Origin: JBLHLB01 sp047618505
GTDB lineage: Bacteria > Planctomycetota > UBA1135 > GCA-002686595
Assembly (NCBI GenBank): GCA_047618505.1
Contig: JBLHLB010000221.1
Span: 1-6,864 of the forward strand
DNA length: 6,864 bases
Reading direction: 5' to 3'
The notes beneath the pieces were generated by a model. It had not been told where the DNA came from and did not search any database. It saw only the letters and a program-made list of their open reading frames with translations. The position numbers were made by a program, and so were the translations under genes. Position 1 is the first letter of the stretch; each line of letters begins with the position of its first letter. Below, in pieces: positions 1 to 5,627 of this stretch.

Positions 1-2
1 TG

Positions 3-392
3 CCTTCTCGAAATACCAACGGGCGATCCGGGGGTGATTCATCTCAGGACACGCCCGCCCCTCGCCTTGAGCGAGAGGCCGGACGTAGCACAAGAGTGGG
101 AGCTGGCTACGGCCAGTTCGCCGGGGTTGGCCTGCACTTCGCTGTCACAATTCTGGTGTTCGCCTACGGCGGATACCGCCTCGATCTCTGGCTCGACACA
201 TCTCCCTGGTTCCTCTTGGTCGGCGTATTCGTCGGCTTTGCAGGCGGGCTCATCTCCATGATCAAGAAGATCTCGAAGGTGAGCGCCTCCCTCGGAACCA
301 GTGGGAAGACAGCCAGCAACTCGGGCCCTGCGTCCGACGACAGCCCCAGCGACGACCTCAGCGACGACCTCTCCAGCCGCCCTCCCTCATGA
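3..392 (+). CDS. atpZ: AtpZ/AtpI-family F1Fo ATPase accessory membrane protein, 5' partial
   Basis: This is the small two-helix membrane protein that often leads atp operons and is thought to help assemble the c-ring or supply divalent cations. Numbering from the GTG at 96, two hydrophobic helices lie at about residues 9-26 and 37-54. They are separated by the family-like segment GYRLDLWLDTSPWFLLVGV and followed by a lysine patch (IKKISK). The rest is a Ser/Asp-rich tail containing an exact 12-bp tandem repeat. The frame stays open from the GTG back to the left edge, encoding a hydrophilic Arg/Asp/Pro-rich stretch of 31 codons with no ATG, GTG or TTG. The GTG has no Shine-Dalgarno sequence. 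AtpZ proteins normally have a short charged N-terminus before helix 1, so I infer that the true start lies outside the window; the GTG at 96 is the fallback. The stop overlaps the next start (ATGA), which suggests translational coupling. The family call is good; the 5' end is uncertain. Confidence 0.82.
   Translation, partial: PSRNTNGRSGGDSSQDTPAPRLEREAGRSTRVGAGYGQFAGVGLHFAVTILVFAYGGYRLDLWLDTSPWFLLVGVFVGFAGGLISMIKKISKVSASLGTSGKTASNSGPASDDSPSDDLSDDLSSRPPS
348..371 (+). repeat. 12-bp exact tandem duplication in the atpZ tail
   Basis: The unit AGCGACGACCTC occurs twice without a gap (348-359 and 360-371). It encodes the repeated SDDL of the acidic, probably disordered C-terminal tail of AtpZ. 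This is a likely slippage product with no obvious function. Confidence 0.8.
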
Positions 393-838
393 TCCGCACA
401 TCCATAGCAACAACCCTCGGCCTTGCCGTTGCGGTCTTGGTTGCCTGGCAATTGGGCGGCCCCTTGGGGGGAGGAGTCTTGATGGGCTTTGTTATGGGGG
501 CAGGCATGTGCGTCCTCGGGGTTCTCTACCAGCGACACGCCCTGATTCATCGCCCGGAGACGGCACTGACGGCCACGGGAGTTTCCTTTCTGGCCAAGTT
601 CGCCGTCCTGCTTTGTGGCGCCCTGGCCTTCCACTCCATTGAAGAAGCAGCTGCCTGGGTCAACTGGCGCAGCTTCCTGGTGGCCTACGCGGCAGCCGTT
701 GCGGTGATTTTGCCCCTGGGCGTGATCGACGCAACCCTGGCGCAGCGCCGTCATTCAAGAGATCAAGGCGGTTCCAACCGAGTCGATGCCGCAAGCGCTT
801 CCGTGAGTCCTAAGCAGATGGAGCCTACGGAGGCCTGA
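389..838 (+). CDS. Four-helix membrane protein in the atpI position (ATP synthase subunit I candidate)
   Basis: This is a 149-residue hydrophobic protein with four likely membrane helices at about residues 7-22, 28-48, 61-82 and 95-115. Helix 2 is glycine-rich (GGPLGGGVLMGFVMGAG). A hydrophilic tail of about 30 residues is rich in Ser, Ala and charge. The length, topology and place between atpZ and atpB match ATP synthase subunit I (AtpI/AtpR-type), which is not part of the finished enzyme but assists c-ring assembly or ion supply. Residue-level similarity is too weak to be sure by eye, so this call rests mainly on context. The start ATG overlaps the atpZ stop by 4 bp and has no Shine-Dalgarno sequence, so it is probably translated by coupling. 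The TGA stop is inside a small perfect hairpin. Alternative: an unrelated lineage-specific membrane protein carried in the operon. Confidence 0.7.
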   Translation: MIRTSIATTLGLAVAVLVAWQLGGPLGGGVLMGFVMGAGMCVLGVLYQRHALIHRPETALTATGVSFLAKFAVLLCGALAFHSIEEAAAWVNWRSFLVAYAAAVAVILPLGVIDATLAQRRHSRDQGGSNRVDAASASVSPKQMEPTEA

Positions 839-851
839 GGCTTTTAGCCTC
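837..851 (+). other. Short hairpin over the stop codon of the atpI-position gene
   Basis: A perfect 6-bp stem, GAGGCT (837-842) with AGCCTC (846-851), encloses a TTT loop and includes part of the TGA stop. No T-run follows, so it is not an intrinsic terminator. It could modulate readthrough of ribosomes to atpB or be a chance structure. Confidence 0.45.
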
Positions 852-874
852 GCCCCGTAATAGCCGATCCTTCC

Positions 875-1924
875 ATGCGTACGATCATCGCCATAGCTGT
901 CATCGCGGCCGCGCTCTTCGCGAGCTACACCTACACCCCGCACCACACCGGATCGAGCGTGTTTGAGACGCTCTATTTCCACCTGGTGCCGGCGCCCTTG
1001 AAACTTCCCGCCAAGGATCATGCTGCTGATGAGGAGCATGAGTCCGCCGACGAGCATGCCGGTTCCGACGAGCATGCCGGGGCTGATGGGGATGCGGCTG
1101 AAGAGGATCACGCAGCTGCGGGATCGACCGAGCATCCCAGTCGAGAGATCATGCTTGAGGTGCCCCTCCCTGGCTTCCTCGGCTTTATGGATTACCGCGG
1201 GCAGACCCCCGAGGGTGAGAGCCCGAAGACTGCACTCTTCAACCTGCAGATCTTCCAGGTTGCCGCTGTCCTGCTGGTGCTGATTCTCTTCTCGGGTATC
1301 GCGGGCTATGTCCGCACCGGTCGTGGGAGTCGCATTACTCGGATCCTGACCGGCTGGGCCATGTGGGTGCGAGACGACATGGTCTACCCGGCCATGGGCA
1401 AGGAAATGGGCCGCAAGTTTCTGCCCTATTTCCTGAGTATCTTCTTCTTCGTCCTCTTCATGAATCTCATGGGATTGATTCCCTTGAGCGCTACGCCTAC
1501 GGCCAGCATCTTCGTGACTGCGGCCCTGGCCTTGACCACGTTGATGGCCATGGTCGGTTGCGGTATGGCAGCTCAGGGTCCCATCGCTTTCTGGAAGAAC
1601 CTGGTTCCCCATGTTCCCCTGGCGCTCTGGCCCCTGATGTTCGTGGTCGAACTCCTGGGCCTCTTCGTGAAGCCCTTCGCCCTGATGATTCGTCTCTTCG
1701 CGAATATGAGTGGCGGCCACATGGTCGTGCTCTCCTTCATGGGCTTGATCTTCTTCATGGCCGGGATCTGGGGTGATGCCGGTGGCTGGGGTACGGCACC
1801 GATCGGTGTCGCCTTCGCCGTCTTCATCATGATCATCGAGGCCTTTGTGGCGATGGTGCAGGCCTTCATCTTCACCCAGCTTTCAATCCTCTTCGTGGCA
1901 GCTTCGGTTCACCCCGAGCACTAG
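875..1924 (+). CDS. atpB: F1Fo ATP synthase subunit a
   Basis: Subunit a is the stator half of the proton channel in the membrane and faces the c-ring. At 349 residues it is well above the 271 of E. coli. The core starts near residue 120 with helices at about 124-146, 182-204, 210-230, 251-268, 282-299 and 311-345. The essential arginine is R273 in KPFALMIRLFANMSGGH. N277 and H282 follow, and E322 and Q329 lie in the last helix (IIEAFVAMVQAFIF). By spacing from the arginine, H282 sits at E. coli E219 and E322 at H245, the swap known from mitochondria and many bacteria. The extra length is N-terminal: a hydrophobic helix (residues 3-18), then a His/Asp/Glu-rich segment at 48-83 made of six hexapeptide repeats, expected on the periplasmic side. 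The ATG at 875 is the first start in the frame after the previous gene and has no Shine-Dalgarno sequence. The helix at 3-18 could be an anchor or a cleaved signal; I cannot tell which. Confidence 0.97.
   Translation: MRTIIAIAVIAAALFASYTYTPHHTGSSVFETLYFHLVPAPLKLPAKDHAADEEHESADEHAGSDEHAGADGDAAEEDHAAAGSTEHPSREIMLEVPLPGFLGFMDYRGQTPEGESPKTALFNLQIFQVAAVLLVLILFSGIAGYVRTGRGSRITRILTGWAMWVRDDMVYPAMGKEMGRKFLPYFLSIFFFVLFMNLMGLIPLSATPTASIFVTAALALTTLMAMVGCGMAAQGPIAFWKNLVPHVPLALWPLMFVVELLGLFVKPFALMIRLFANMSGGHMVVLSFMGLIFFMAGIWGDAGGWGTAPIGVAFAVFIMIIEAFVAMVQAFIFTQLSILFVAASVHPEH
1016..1123 (+). repeat. Six 18-bp tandem repeats encoding a His/acidic hexapeptide in atpB
   Basis: Codons 48-83 of atpB divide into six hexads: DHAADE, EHESAD, EHAGSD, EHAGAD, GDAAEE and DHAAAG. 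Histidines fall at residues 49, 55, 61, 67 and 79, an exact six-residue register; Asp replaces His only at 73. At DNA level the middle units are nearly identical: a 16-bp stretch starting CCGACGAGCATG recurs at 1047-1062 and 1065-1080. The segment lies after the N-terminal hydrophobic helix, so it should be periplasmic. The repeat is clear; any role in metal binding or proton buffering is inference. Confidence 0.85.
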
Positions 1925-1948
1925 TTCAAAGAGAACATCAAAGCCCAG

Positions 1949-1965
1949 GCAGCGGTACTCGCTGT
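1949..1965 (+). other. Small hairpin in the atpB-atpE spacer
   Basis: CAGCG (1950-1954) pairs with CGCTG (1960-1964) around a 5-nt loop, and an outer G-T wobble extends the stem to 6. It is weak alone but lies just upstream of a stronger hairpin in the same spacer. Confidence 0.35.
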
Positions 1966-1977
1966 CCACAACAAGCA

Positions 1978-2000
1978 CCCCACGCGCCACCTGCGTGGGG
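1978..2000 (+). other. Intercistronic GC-rich hairpin upstream of atpE
   Basis: A perfect 8-bp stem, CCCCACGC (1978-1985) with GCGTGGGG (1993-2000), closes a 7-nt loop in the 160-nt spacer between atpB and atpE. The 3' flank is CACAGTCCC with no T-run, so a Rho-independent terminator is unlikely. In position it could act as an mRNA stability or processing element that raises c-subunit yield, which is inference. Confidence 0.6.
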
Positions 2001-2084
2001 CACAGTCCCAACCTTCAATTCCCAGTCTTCATTCCGAAGATTCGAGCGGCCATCTGGTCGCACTAAAGAGAACGAGATAACGAC

Positions 2085-2405
2085 ATGATCCTCCCCATTC
2101 AGGAAGGAGCCGAGGCTGTCCAGCAGGCGGTTCAGCTCATCACAGACAGCGGCCTTAAGGACATGATGGATGCCACCGGGTTTACCCCGGACTACGGCAA
2201 GTTCGGCGCCGCCATCGGCGCTGGCATGGTTGCCATCGGTGCCGGCCTCGGCATCGGCAAGATCGGCTCCTCCGCCAACGAAGGCATTGCCCGCCAGCCC
2301 GAAGCCGCCGGCGACATCCGCGGCGGCTCGATCATCCTTGCGGCGTTTGTTGAGGGTGTTTCCCTCTTCGCAGTCGTCGTGACCCTGCTGATCGCGATCG
2401 GCTAG
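2085..2405 (+). CDS. atpE: F1Fo ATP synthase subunit c (proton ring)
   Basis: Subunit c forms the oligomeric rotor ring that carries protons across the membrane. The protein is a hairpin of two helices (about 41-62 and 80-105) joined by the polar loop ARQPEAAGD, the F1-contacting loop of the family. The ion-binding carboxylate is E90 in AAFVEGVSLFAVVV. The Na+ signature is absent: by alignment on ARQPEA, the helix-1 glutamine of Na+ rings is I57 here, and the Ser after the Glu is G91. I therefore infer H+ coupling. At 106 residues it is longer than the usual 70-85 because about 40 polar residues precede helix 1. Starts at M27 or M28 would give a normal length (80 or 79 residues), and AAGG lies just before them at 2157-2160, but at only 2 and 5 nt spacing. 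I keep the ATG at 2085, which follows the purine-rich AAAGAGAACGAG. Hairpins occupy the spacers on both sides. Confidence 0.96.
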   Translation: MILPIQEGAEAVQQAVQLITDSGLKDMMDATGFTPDYGKFGAAIGAGMVAIGAGLGIGKIGSSANEGIARQPEAAGDIRGGSIILAAFVEGVSLFAVVVTLLIAIG

Positions 2406-2431
2406 ACGGCTCTCCAGGTCGGGACCAACAC

Positions 2432-2461
2432 CCCCTTCCCCGTTCTTTGACGGGGGAGGGG
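2432..2461 (+). other. Strong 12-bp hairpin downstream of atpE
   Basis: The left arm CCCCTTCCCCGT (2432-2443) pairs over its whole length with ACGGGGGAGGGG (2450-2461), with one G-T wobble and a 6-nt loop. It starts 26 nt after the atpE stop. The flank is ATGAGCAGCC, so it lacks the T-tract of an intrinsic terminator. It is well placed to protect the 3' end of an atpE-containing mRNA or to pause transcription before atpF. The structure is evident; the role is inferred. Confidence 0.7.
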
Positions 2462-2484
2462 ATGAGCAGCCCAGACCATCCCGT

Positions 2485-2533
2485 TCGCGCCTAGGTGCGA
2501 CCGGGTGTGCGTGAAACCGGCCCGCTGGGTCGG
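2485..2533 (+). other. Two further small GC-rich hairpins in the atpE-atpF spacer
   Basis: TCGCGC (2485-2490) pairs with GTGCGA (2495-2500) around CTAG. CCGGCCC (2517-2523) pairs with GGGTCGG (2527-2533) around GCT. Each has one G-T wobble. With the hairpin at 2432-2461 they make the first half of this 233-nt spacer highly structured. The rest (about 2565-2638) is more AT-rich and shows no gene, and I see no convincing promoter boxes. Confidence 0.4.
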
Positions 2534-2638
2534 CCTTGTTCTCCCATGGGGTTCCCCCTTGGGGCCGAGTGCATCACGCCAAATTTAACGGCATCGATCC
2601 CCGCTTTAAACACACTCGAGCAAACGCGCTCTGAAGTC

Positions 2639-3178
2639 ATGCTGCTGTCCATACCTACCCTGGCTGTCGCCTCCGGTGGCGGTTTCAATCCCCTCGCCCT
2701 AGAAGGAGGTGGAAACCTCCTGTGGACACTCGTGATCTTCGCGATCGCTTTACCCCTCATGTGGAAGCTTGTCATGGGACCGGTGACGAGTGCCCTTGAG
2801 GAGCGCGATGCACATGCATCCCGCGCCATCGAGCGCGCAGAAACCGCAAGCCGCGACGCGGAGAGGGCACGTGCTGATATCGAGGTCAAACTCGGTGAAG
2901 CCCAGGCCGGAGCCGCACAGCTGATGTCCGATGCCCGCGAGCGGGCTGAGGTCCGCGAGCAAAAGATTGTGGAGGCAGCCAAGCACGAGGCTTCCTCGAT
3001 GATCGAACAGGCCCGCGGTGCAATTCAAGCCGAGCAGGACAAGGCTATCTCGACAATCCGCAACGAAGTTGTGGAGCTGTCTATGAACGCCGCCAGCAAG
3101 GTCTTGGAACGCAATGTCGGTGGTGAGGATGACCGTCGCATGGTCTCCGAACTCGTCGCGCGCAGCTCGAAGGGCTAG
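2639..3178 (+). CDS. atpF: F1Fo ATP synthase subunit b (peripheral stalk)
   Basis: Subunit b is the membrane-anchored stalk that holds the alpha3beta3 head still against rotor torque. From the ATG at 2639 it has 179 residues. A short hydrophobic, glycine-rich lead (MLLSIPTLAVASGGG) precedes the single helix at about 26-43 (NLLWTLVIFAIALPLMWKLV). Residues about 53-158 form a long charged, alanine-rich coiled coil with the family pattern of Ala/Glu/Arg heptads and a typical C-terminal segment (VVELSMNAASKVLERNV) that contacts delta. The frame is open upstream to a GTG at 2495, right after an in-frame TAG, and includes an ATG at 2546. I reject those starts because the added residues are Pro/Gly-rich, not conserved in type, and overlap the hairpin region. 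No Shine-Dalgarno sequence precedes 2639, so the start is probable but not certain. Only one b gene is present, so the stalk is presumably a homodimer. Confidence 0.93.
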   Translation: MLLSIPTLAVASGGGFNPLALEGGGNLLWTLVIFAIALPLMWKLVMGPVTSALEERDAHASRAIERAETASRDAERARADIEVKLGEAQAGAAQLMSDARERAEVREQKIVEAAKHEASSMIEQARGAIQAEQDKAISTIRNEVVELSMNAASKVLERNVGGEDDRRMVSELVARSSKG

Positions 3179-3204
3179 GACGCTCTTCACCACAGGATTA
3201 CCGT

Positions 3205-3223
3205 CCCGGGACTCTTCCCTGGG
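3205..3223 (+). other. Small bulged hairpin between atpF and atpH
   Basis: CCCGGGA (3205-3211) pairs with TCCC (3216-3219) and GGG (3221-3223), leaving a bulged T at 3220 and a 4-nt loop. It lies in the 70-nt spacer 25 nt before the atpH start. It is a weaker member of the set of spacer hairpins and has no T-run. Confidence 0.35.
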
Positions 3224-3248
3224 CAACCCCTGACCCTCCCGTTTATCG

Positions 3249-3827
3249 ATGCACGATCTGGTCACCAACCGATACTCCGAAGCGCTCTTCGCCCTGGCGA
3301 AGTCGCGTGGTGCCCTGGGTGATGTCTCCAATGACATTGCCCGCATTGGCCAGGAGATGGCTTCGCCCGCGGTCGCCAGCTTTGTCGTCGATGCCCGTAT
3401 TCCCCAGGCCACACGGCGTGAGAAATTCGGGTTGGTCTCGGCGGACTTCAACGAGATCACTCGAAACTTCGTGGGGCTCCTCTTTGAGAAACGTCGTGAG
3501 GACGTCTTGCCCGGCATCGCCGAGGCATTTCGTGCTCGCCTGCTCGAGGAAGACGGTGCCGCAGAAGGCTACGTTGAGAGCGCCCGCCCCCTGGACGCTG
3601 CTCAGGTCGAGAGCCTTGCGGCCGCCATTGGCCTCAAGATTGATCGCCGCGTAACCCTTGAGAATCGCGTTCGCCCGGAACTGATGGGGGGTGTTCGAGT
3701 CCTTGTGGGCTCGCGCATGCTCGACATGTCCGTGCAGGGTCGCCTTGACGGCCTACGTGAATCGATGCTCCAGGCCGTTATGCCTTCGGGCACATCCTCC
3801 TCCGGTAGCGCTTCCGCGGACGCCTAG
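3249..3827 (+). CDS. atpH: F1Fo ATP synthase subunit delta
   Basis: Subunit delta caps the F1 head and joins it to the b stalk. The 192-residue protein shows the family landmarks in order: the N-terminal helix NRYSEALFALAKSRGAL (7-23), NFVGLLFEKRRED (73-85) closing the N-terminal helical domain, and the C-terminal signature RPELMGGVRVLVGSRMLDMSVQGRLDGLR (142-170). It exceeds the 177 residues of E. coli mainly through a Ser/Gly/Ala tail (about 179-192) that looks disordered. The ATG at 3249 starts the conserved N-terminal helix at the expected distance and no earlier start fits, although no Shine-Dalgarno sequence is visible. Its place between b and alpha matches the usual bacterial order. The stop codon sits in a 10-bp palindrome, CGCCTAGGCG (3821-3830). 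The 159-nt spacer to atpA holds no gene and no convincing structure. Confidence 0.95.
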   Translation: MHDLVTNRYSEALFALAKSRGALGDVSNDIARIGQEMASPAVASFVVDARIPQATRREKFGLVSADFNEITRNFVGLLFEKRREDVLPGIAEAFRARLLEEDGAAEGYVESARPLDAAQVESLAAAIGLKIDRRVTLENRVRPELMGGVRVLVGSRMLDMSVQGRLDGLRESMLQAVMPSGTSSSGSASADA

Positions 3828-3986
3828 GCGCCCACACGCTTCCGCACCTTCTTCATCCGCACCAAGCGCCTCTTCTAGTCTCCGGCAGTGCCACGTGCAC
3901 TCCGCACAGAACAGCGCACCCCTGTCCTACCGCAAGCTGATCCCACGGACAGCGACTCCCAGGACACCTGATACCCAACCAGAGCC

Positions 3987-5558
3987 ATGGACCTTCGACC
4001 CGCAGAAGTCACCTCGATCCTTGAAAAGGAGATCGCCGGATTCGGCACGGACGCCTCGCTTCAGAGCGTTGGTACTGTCCTTTCCGTCGGTGACGGCGTT
4101 GCCCGCGTTTGGGGCCTCGACGAATGCATGATGAACGAGCTCCTCGAGTTCGGTTCCGAAGGGGTGCGTGGTATCGCCCTCAACCTCGAGGAGGACAACG
4201 TCGGTTGCGTGCTCCTCGGCTCCGCCAGCAAGGTCATGGAGGGCGACCAGGTCCGTACTACGGGTCGAATCATCTCCGTGCCCACCGGCCCGAGCCTTCT
4301 CGGCCGCGTGGTCAACGCCCTGGGCGATCCCATCGACGGACGCGGACCCCTGAGCGTGACCGAAGCCGACTATCTGCCCATCGAGCAGCCGGCGCCCTCC
4401 GTGGTGGAGCGTCAGCCGGTGGACACGCCCCTGCAGACGGGGATCAAGTCCATCGACGCCATGATCCCCATCGGTCGCGGCCAGCGCGAGTTGATCATCG
4501 GCGACCGTCAGACGGGTAAGACGGCGCTCCTGATCGACACGATCATCTCCCAGAAGAACACCGGTGGCGGGGATCCGGACGATCCCAAGCAGGTTCTCTG
4601 CATCTACGTCGCCATGGGCCAGAAGCAGTCCACGGTTGTGGACGTTGTCCAAAAGCTCGAGAAGTACGGTGCCATGCCCTACACCATCGTCGTCTCGGCC
4701 AGCGCCAACGACGAAGCTTCCATGCAGTACCTGGCGGCCTTCGGTGGCACGACCATGGGGGAGCGCTTCCGCGACGAAGGCCGCGATGTCGTCATCTTCT
4801 ATGACGACATCTACAAGCAAGCCCTGGCCTATCGTCAGGTCATGTTGCTTCTGCGTCGCCCCCCGGGACGCGAGGCCTTCCCCGGTGACGTGTTCAACTT
4901 GCACTCCCGTCTTTTGGAGCGCGCCGCGCGCCTCTCCGATGACGCCCCCAAGATCAACCCGCGCTTCAAGAAGGGCGGTGGTTCCCTGACGGCTCTGCCC
5001 GTTGTGGAGACCCAGGAAAACGACGTGTCGGCCTACATTCCGACCAATGTGATCTCGATCACCGATGGCCAGATCTTCCTGGAATCGAACCTCTTCAACG
5101 CCGGTATTCGTCCCGGTGTGAACGCCGGTATCTCGGTCTCCCGCGTTGGTGGTGCGGCCCAGATTCCCGCCATGAAGAAGACCTCCGGTGGTCTGCGCCT
5201 CGACTTGGCTCAGTTCCGCGAGCTGCAGGCCTTCGCCCAGTTCGGCTCCGATCTCGACAAGGCTACCCAGAAAACCCTGGCTCGCGGCGAGCGCCTGACG
5301 GAGATCCTCAAGCAAGGGCAGTACGTGCCCCTCAAGGTCGAAGATCAAGTCATGATCATCTACGCCGGCACCTCCGGTGGCCTCGACGTGATCGACGTAT
5401 CCAACGTCAAGGCATTCGAGCCCGCATTCCTGCAGCACATGGCGGATGCGCACCCCGAAGTCTCAGAAGAGTTGGCCACGGAGAAGAAGCTCTCCGACAC
5501 CTCGAAGGCAACTCTCGACGCAGCCATCAAGGCGGTCATCTCTCAGCTGGGGTTCTAG
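3987..5558 (+). CDS. atpA: F1Fo ATP synthase subunit alpha
   Basis: Alpha is the non-catalytic nucleotide-binding subunit of the F1 hexamer and supplies a residue to each catalytic beta site. At 523 residues it is close to the family norm (513 in E. coli). It begins with the usual helix MDLRPAEVTSILEKEI, followed by the beta-barrel domain. The P-loop GDRQTGKT is at 172-179 and Walker B at 267-274 (DVVIFYDD). The conserved block LLLRRPPGREAFPGDVF follows. The arginine finger is R386 in SVSRVGGAAQ, and FAQFGSDLD marks the C-terminal helical domain. Small insertions occur after IISQKN (TGGGDPDDPK) and before GGGSLTALP (DAPKINPRFKK), regions that vary in length in the family. The ATG at 3987 matches the family start; no Shine-Dalgarno sequence is adjacent. 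AGGACACCT, found 17 nt upstream, also occurs just before atpG. All motifs are intact. Confidence 0.99.
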   Translation: MDLRPAEVTSILEKEIAGFGTDASLQSVGTVLSVGDGVARVWGLDECMMNELLEFGSEGVRGIALNLEEDNVGCVLLGSASKVMEGDQVRTTGRIISVPTGPSLLGRVVNALGDPIDGRGPLSVTEADYLPIEQPAPSVVERQPVDTPLQTGIKSIDAMIPIGRGQRELIIGDRQTGKTALLIDTIISQKNTGGGDPDDPKQVLCIYVAMGQKQSTVVDVVQKLEKYGAMPYTIVVSASANDEASMQYLAAFGGTTMGERFRDEGRDVVIFYDDIYKQALAYRQVMLLLRRPPGREAFPGDVFNLHSRLLERAARLSDDAPKINPRFKKGGGSLTALPVVETQENDVSAYIPTNVISITDGQIFLESNLFNAGIRPGVNAGISVSRVGGAAQIPAMKKTSGGLRLDLAQFRELQAFAQFGSDLDKATQKTLARGERLTEILKQGQYVPLKVEDQVMIIYAGTSGGLDVIDVSNVKAFEPAFLQHMADAHPEVSEELATEKKLSDTSKATLDAAIKAVISQLGF

Positions 5559-5579
5559 GAACTCAACTCGAGTTCTTAG
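5555..5579 (+). other. 10-bp hairpin over the atpA stop codon
   Basis: CTAGGAACTC (5555-5564) pairs with GAGTTCTTAG (5570-5579) along all 10 positions with one G-T wobble and a 5-nt loop. The TAG stop (5556-5558) lies inside the left arm. GCAAGC follows, not a T-run, so termination is unlikely. It may tune coupling or mRNA decay between alpha (three copies per enzyme) and gamma (one copy), which is inference. Confidence 0.6.
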
Positions 5580-5612
5580 CAAGCATCCCAACTCCCACCT
5601 GACCAGCACCCC

Positions 5613-5617
5613 AAGGA
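5613..5617 (+). promoter_or_regulatory. Shine-Dalgarno-like AAGGA before atpG
   Basis: AAGGA lies 10 nt before the atpG ATG. It is the only reasonably spaced ribosome-binding motif in the window; the other starts have C-rich or weak purine leaders. It supports the start at 5628. Confidence 0.5.
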
Positions 5618-5627
5618 CACCTAAACG

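Larger units (their letters stand above)
1918..2073 (+). repeat. Imperfect direct repeat bracketing the atpB-atpE spacer
   Basis: GCACTA, then GTTC, then AAAGAGAAC spans the atpB stop (1918-1936). GCACTAAAGAGAAC recurs just upstream of atpE (2060-2073) without the 4-nt insert. The second copy supplies the purine-rich stretch 12-20 nt before the atpE ATG. It may reflect duplication of a small leader element, but the match is short. Confidence 0.4.

Noticed and set aside
755..1720. 321-codon open frame on the minus strand opposite atpB
   Set aside because: It lies antisense to a clear subunit a gene, and its His/Glu/Gln-rich low-complexity translation is typical of a shadow frame.
2085..2405. 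Na+-coupled c-ring
   Set aside because: The helix-1 glutamine and the serine after the carboxylate that mark Na+ rings are I57 and G91 here.
2432..2461. Rho-independent terminator after atpE
   Set aside because: The stem is strong but neither strand has a T-run after it, and essential stator and F1 genes continue downstream.
2495..2638. Upstream extension of atpF from GTG 2495 or ATG 2546
   Set aside because: The 48 extra residues are Pro/Gly-rich and hydrophilic, overlap the structured spacer and are not expected in subunit b. The ATG at 2639 fits better.
3828..3986. Promoter or regulatory RNA in the atpH-atpA spacer
   Set aside because: Only a 6-bp CTGTCC/GGACAG pairing with a 19-nt loop and a short CGCTTCCGC direct repeat with the end of atpH were seen. 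There are no convincing -35/-10 boxes.
3927..5453. 508-codon open frame on the minus strand opposite atpA
   Set aside because: It is a mirror of atpA codon bias in GC-rich sequence. Its translation resembles no protein family and atpA is certain.
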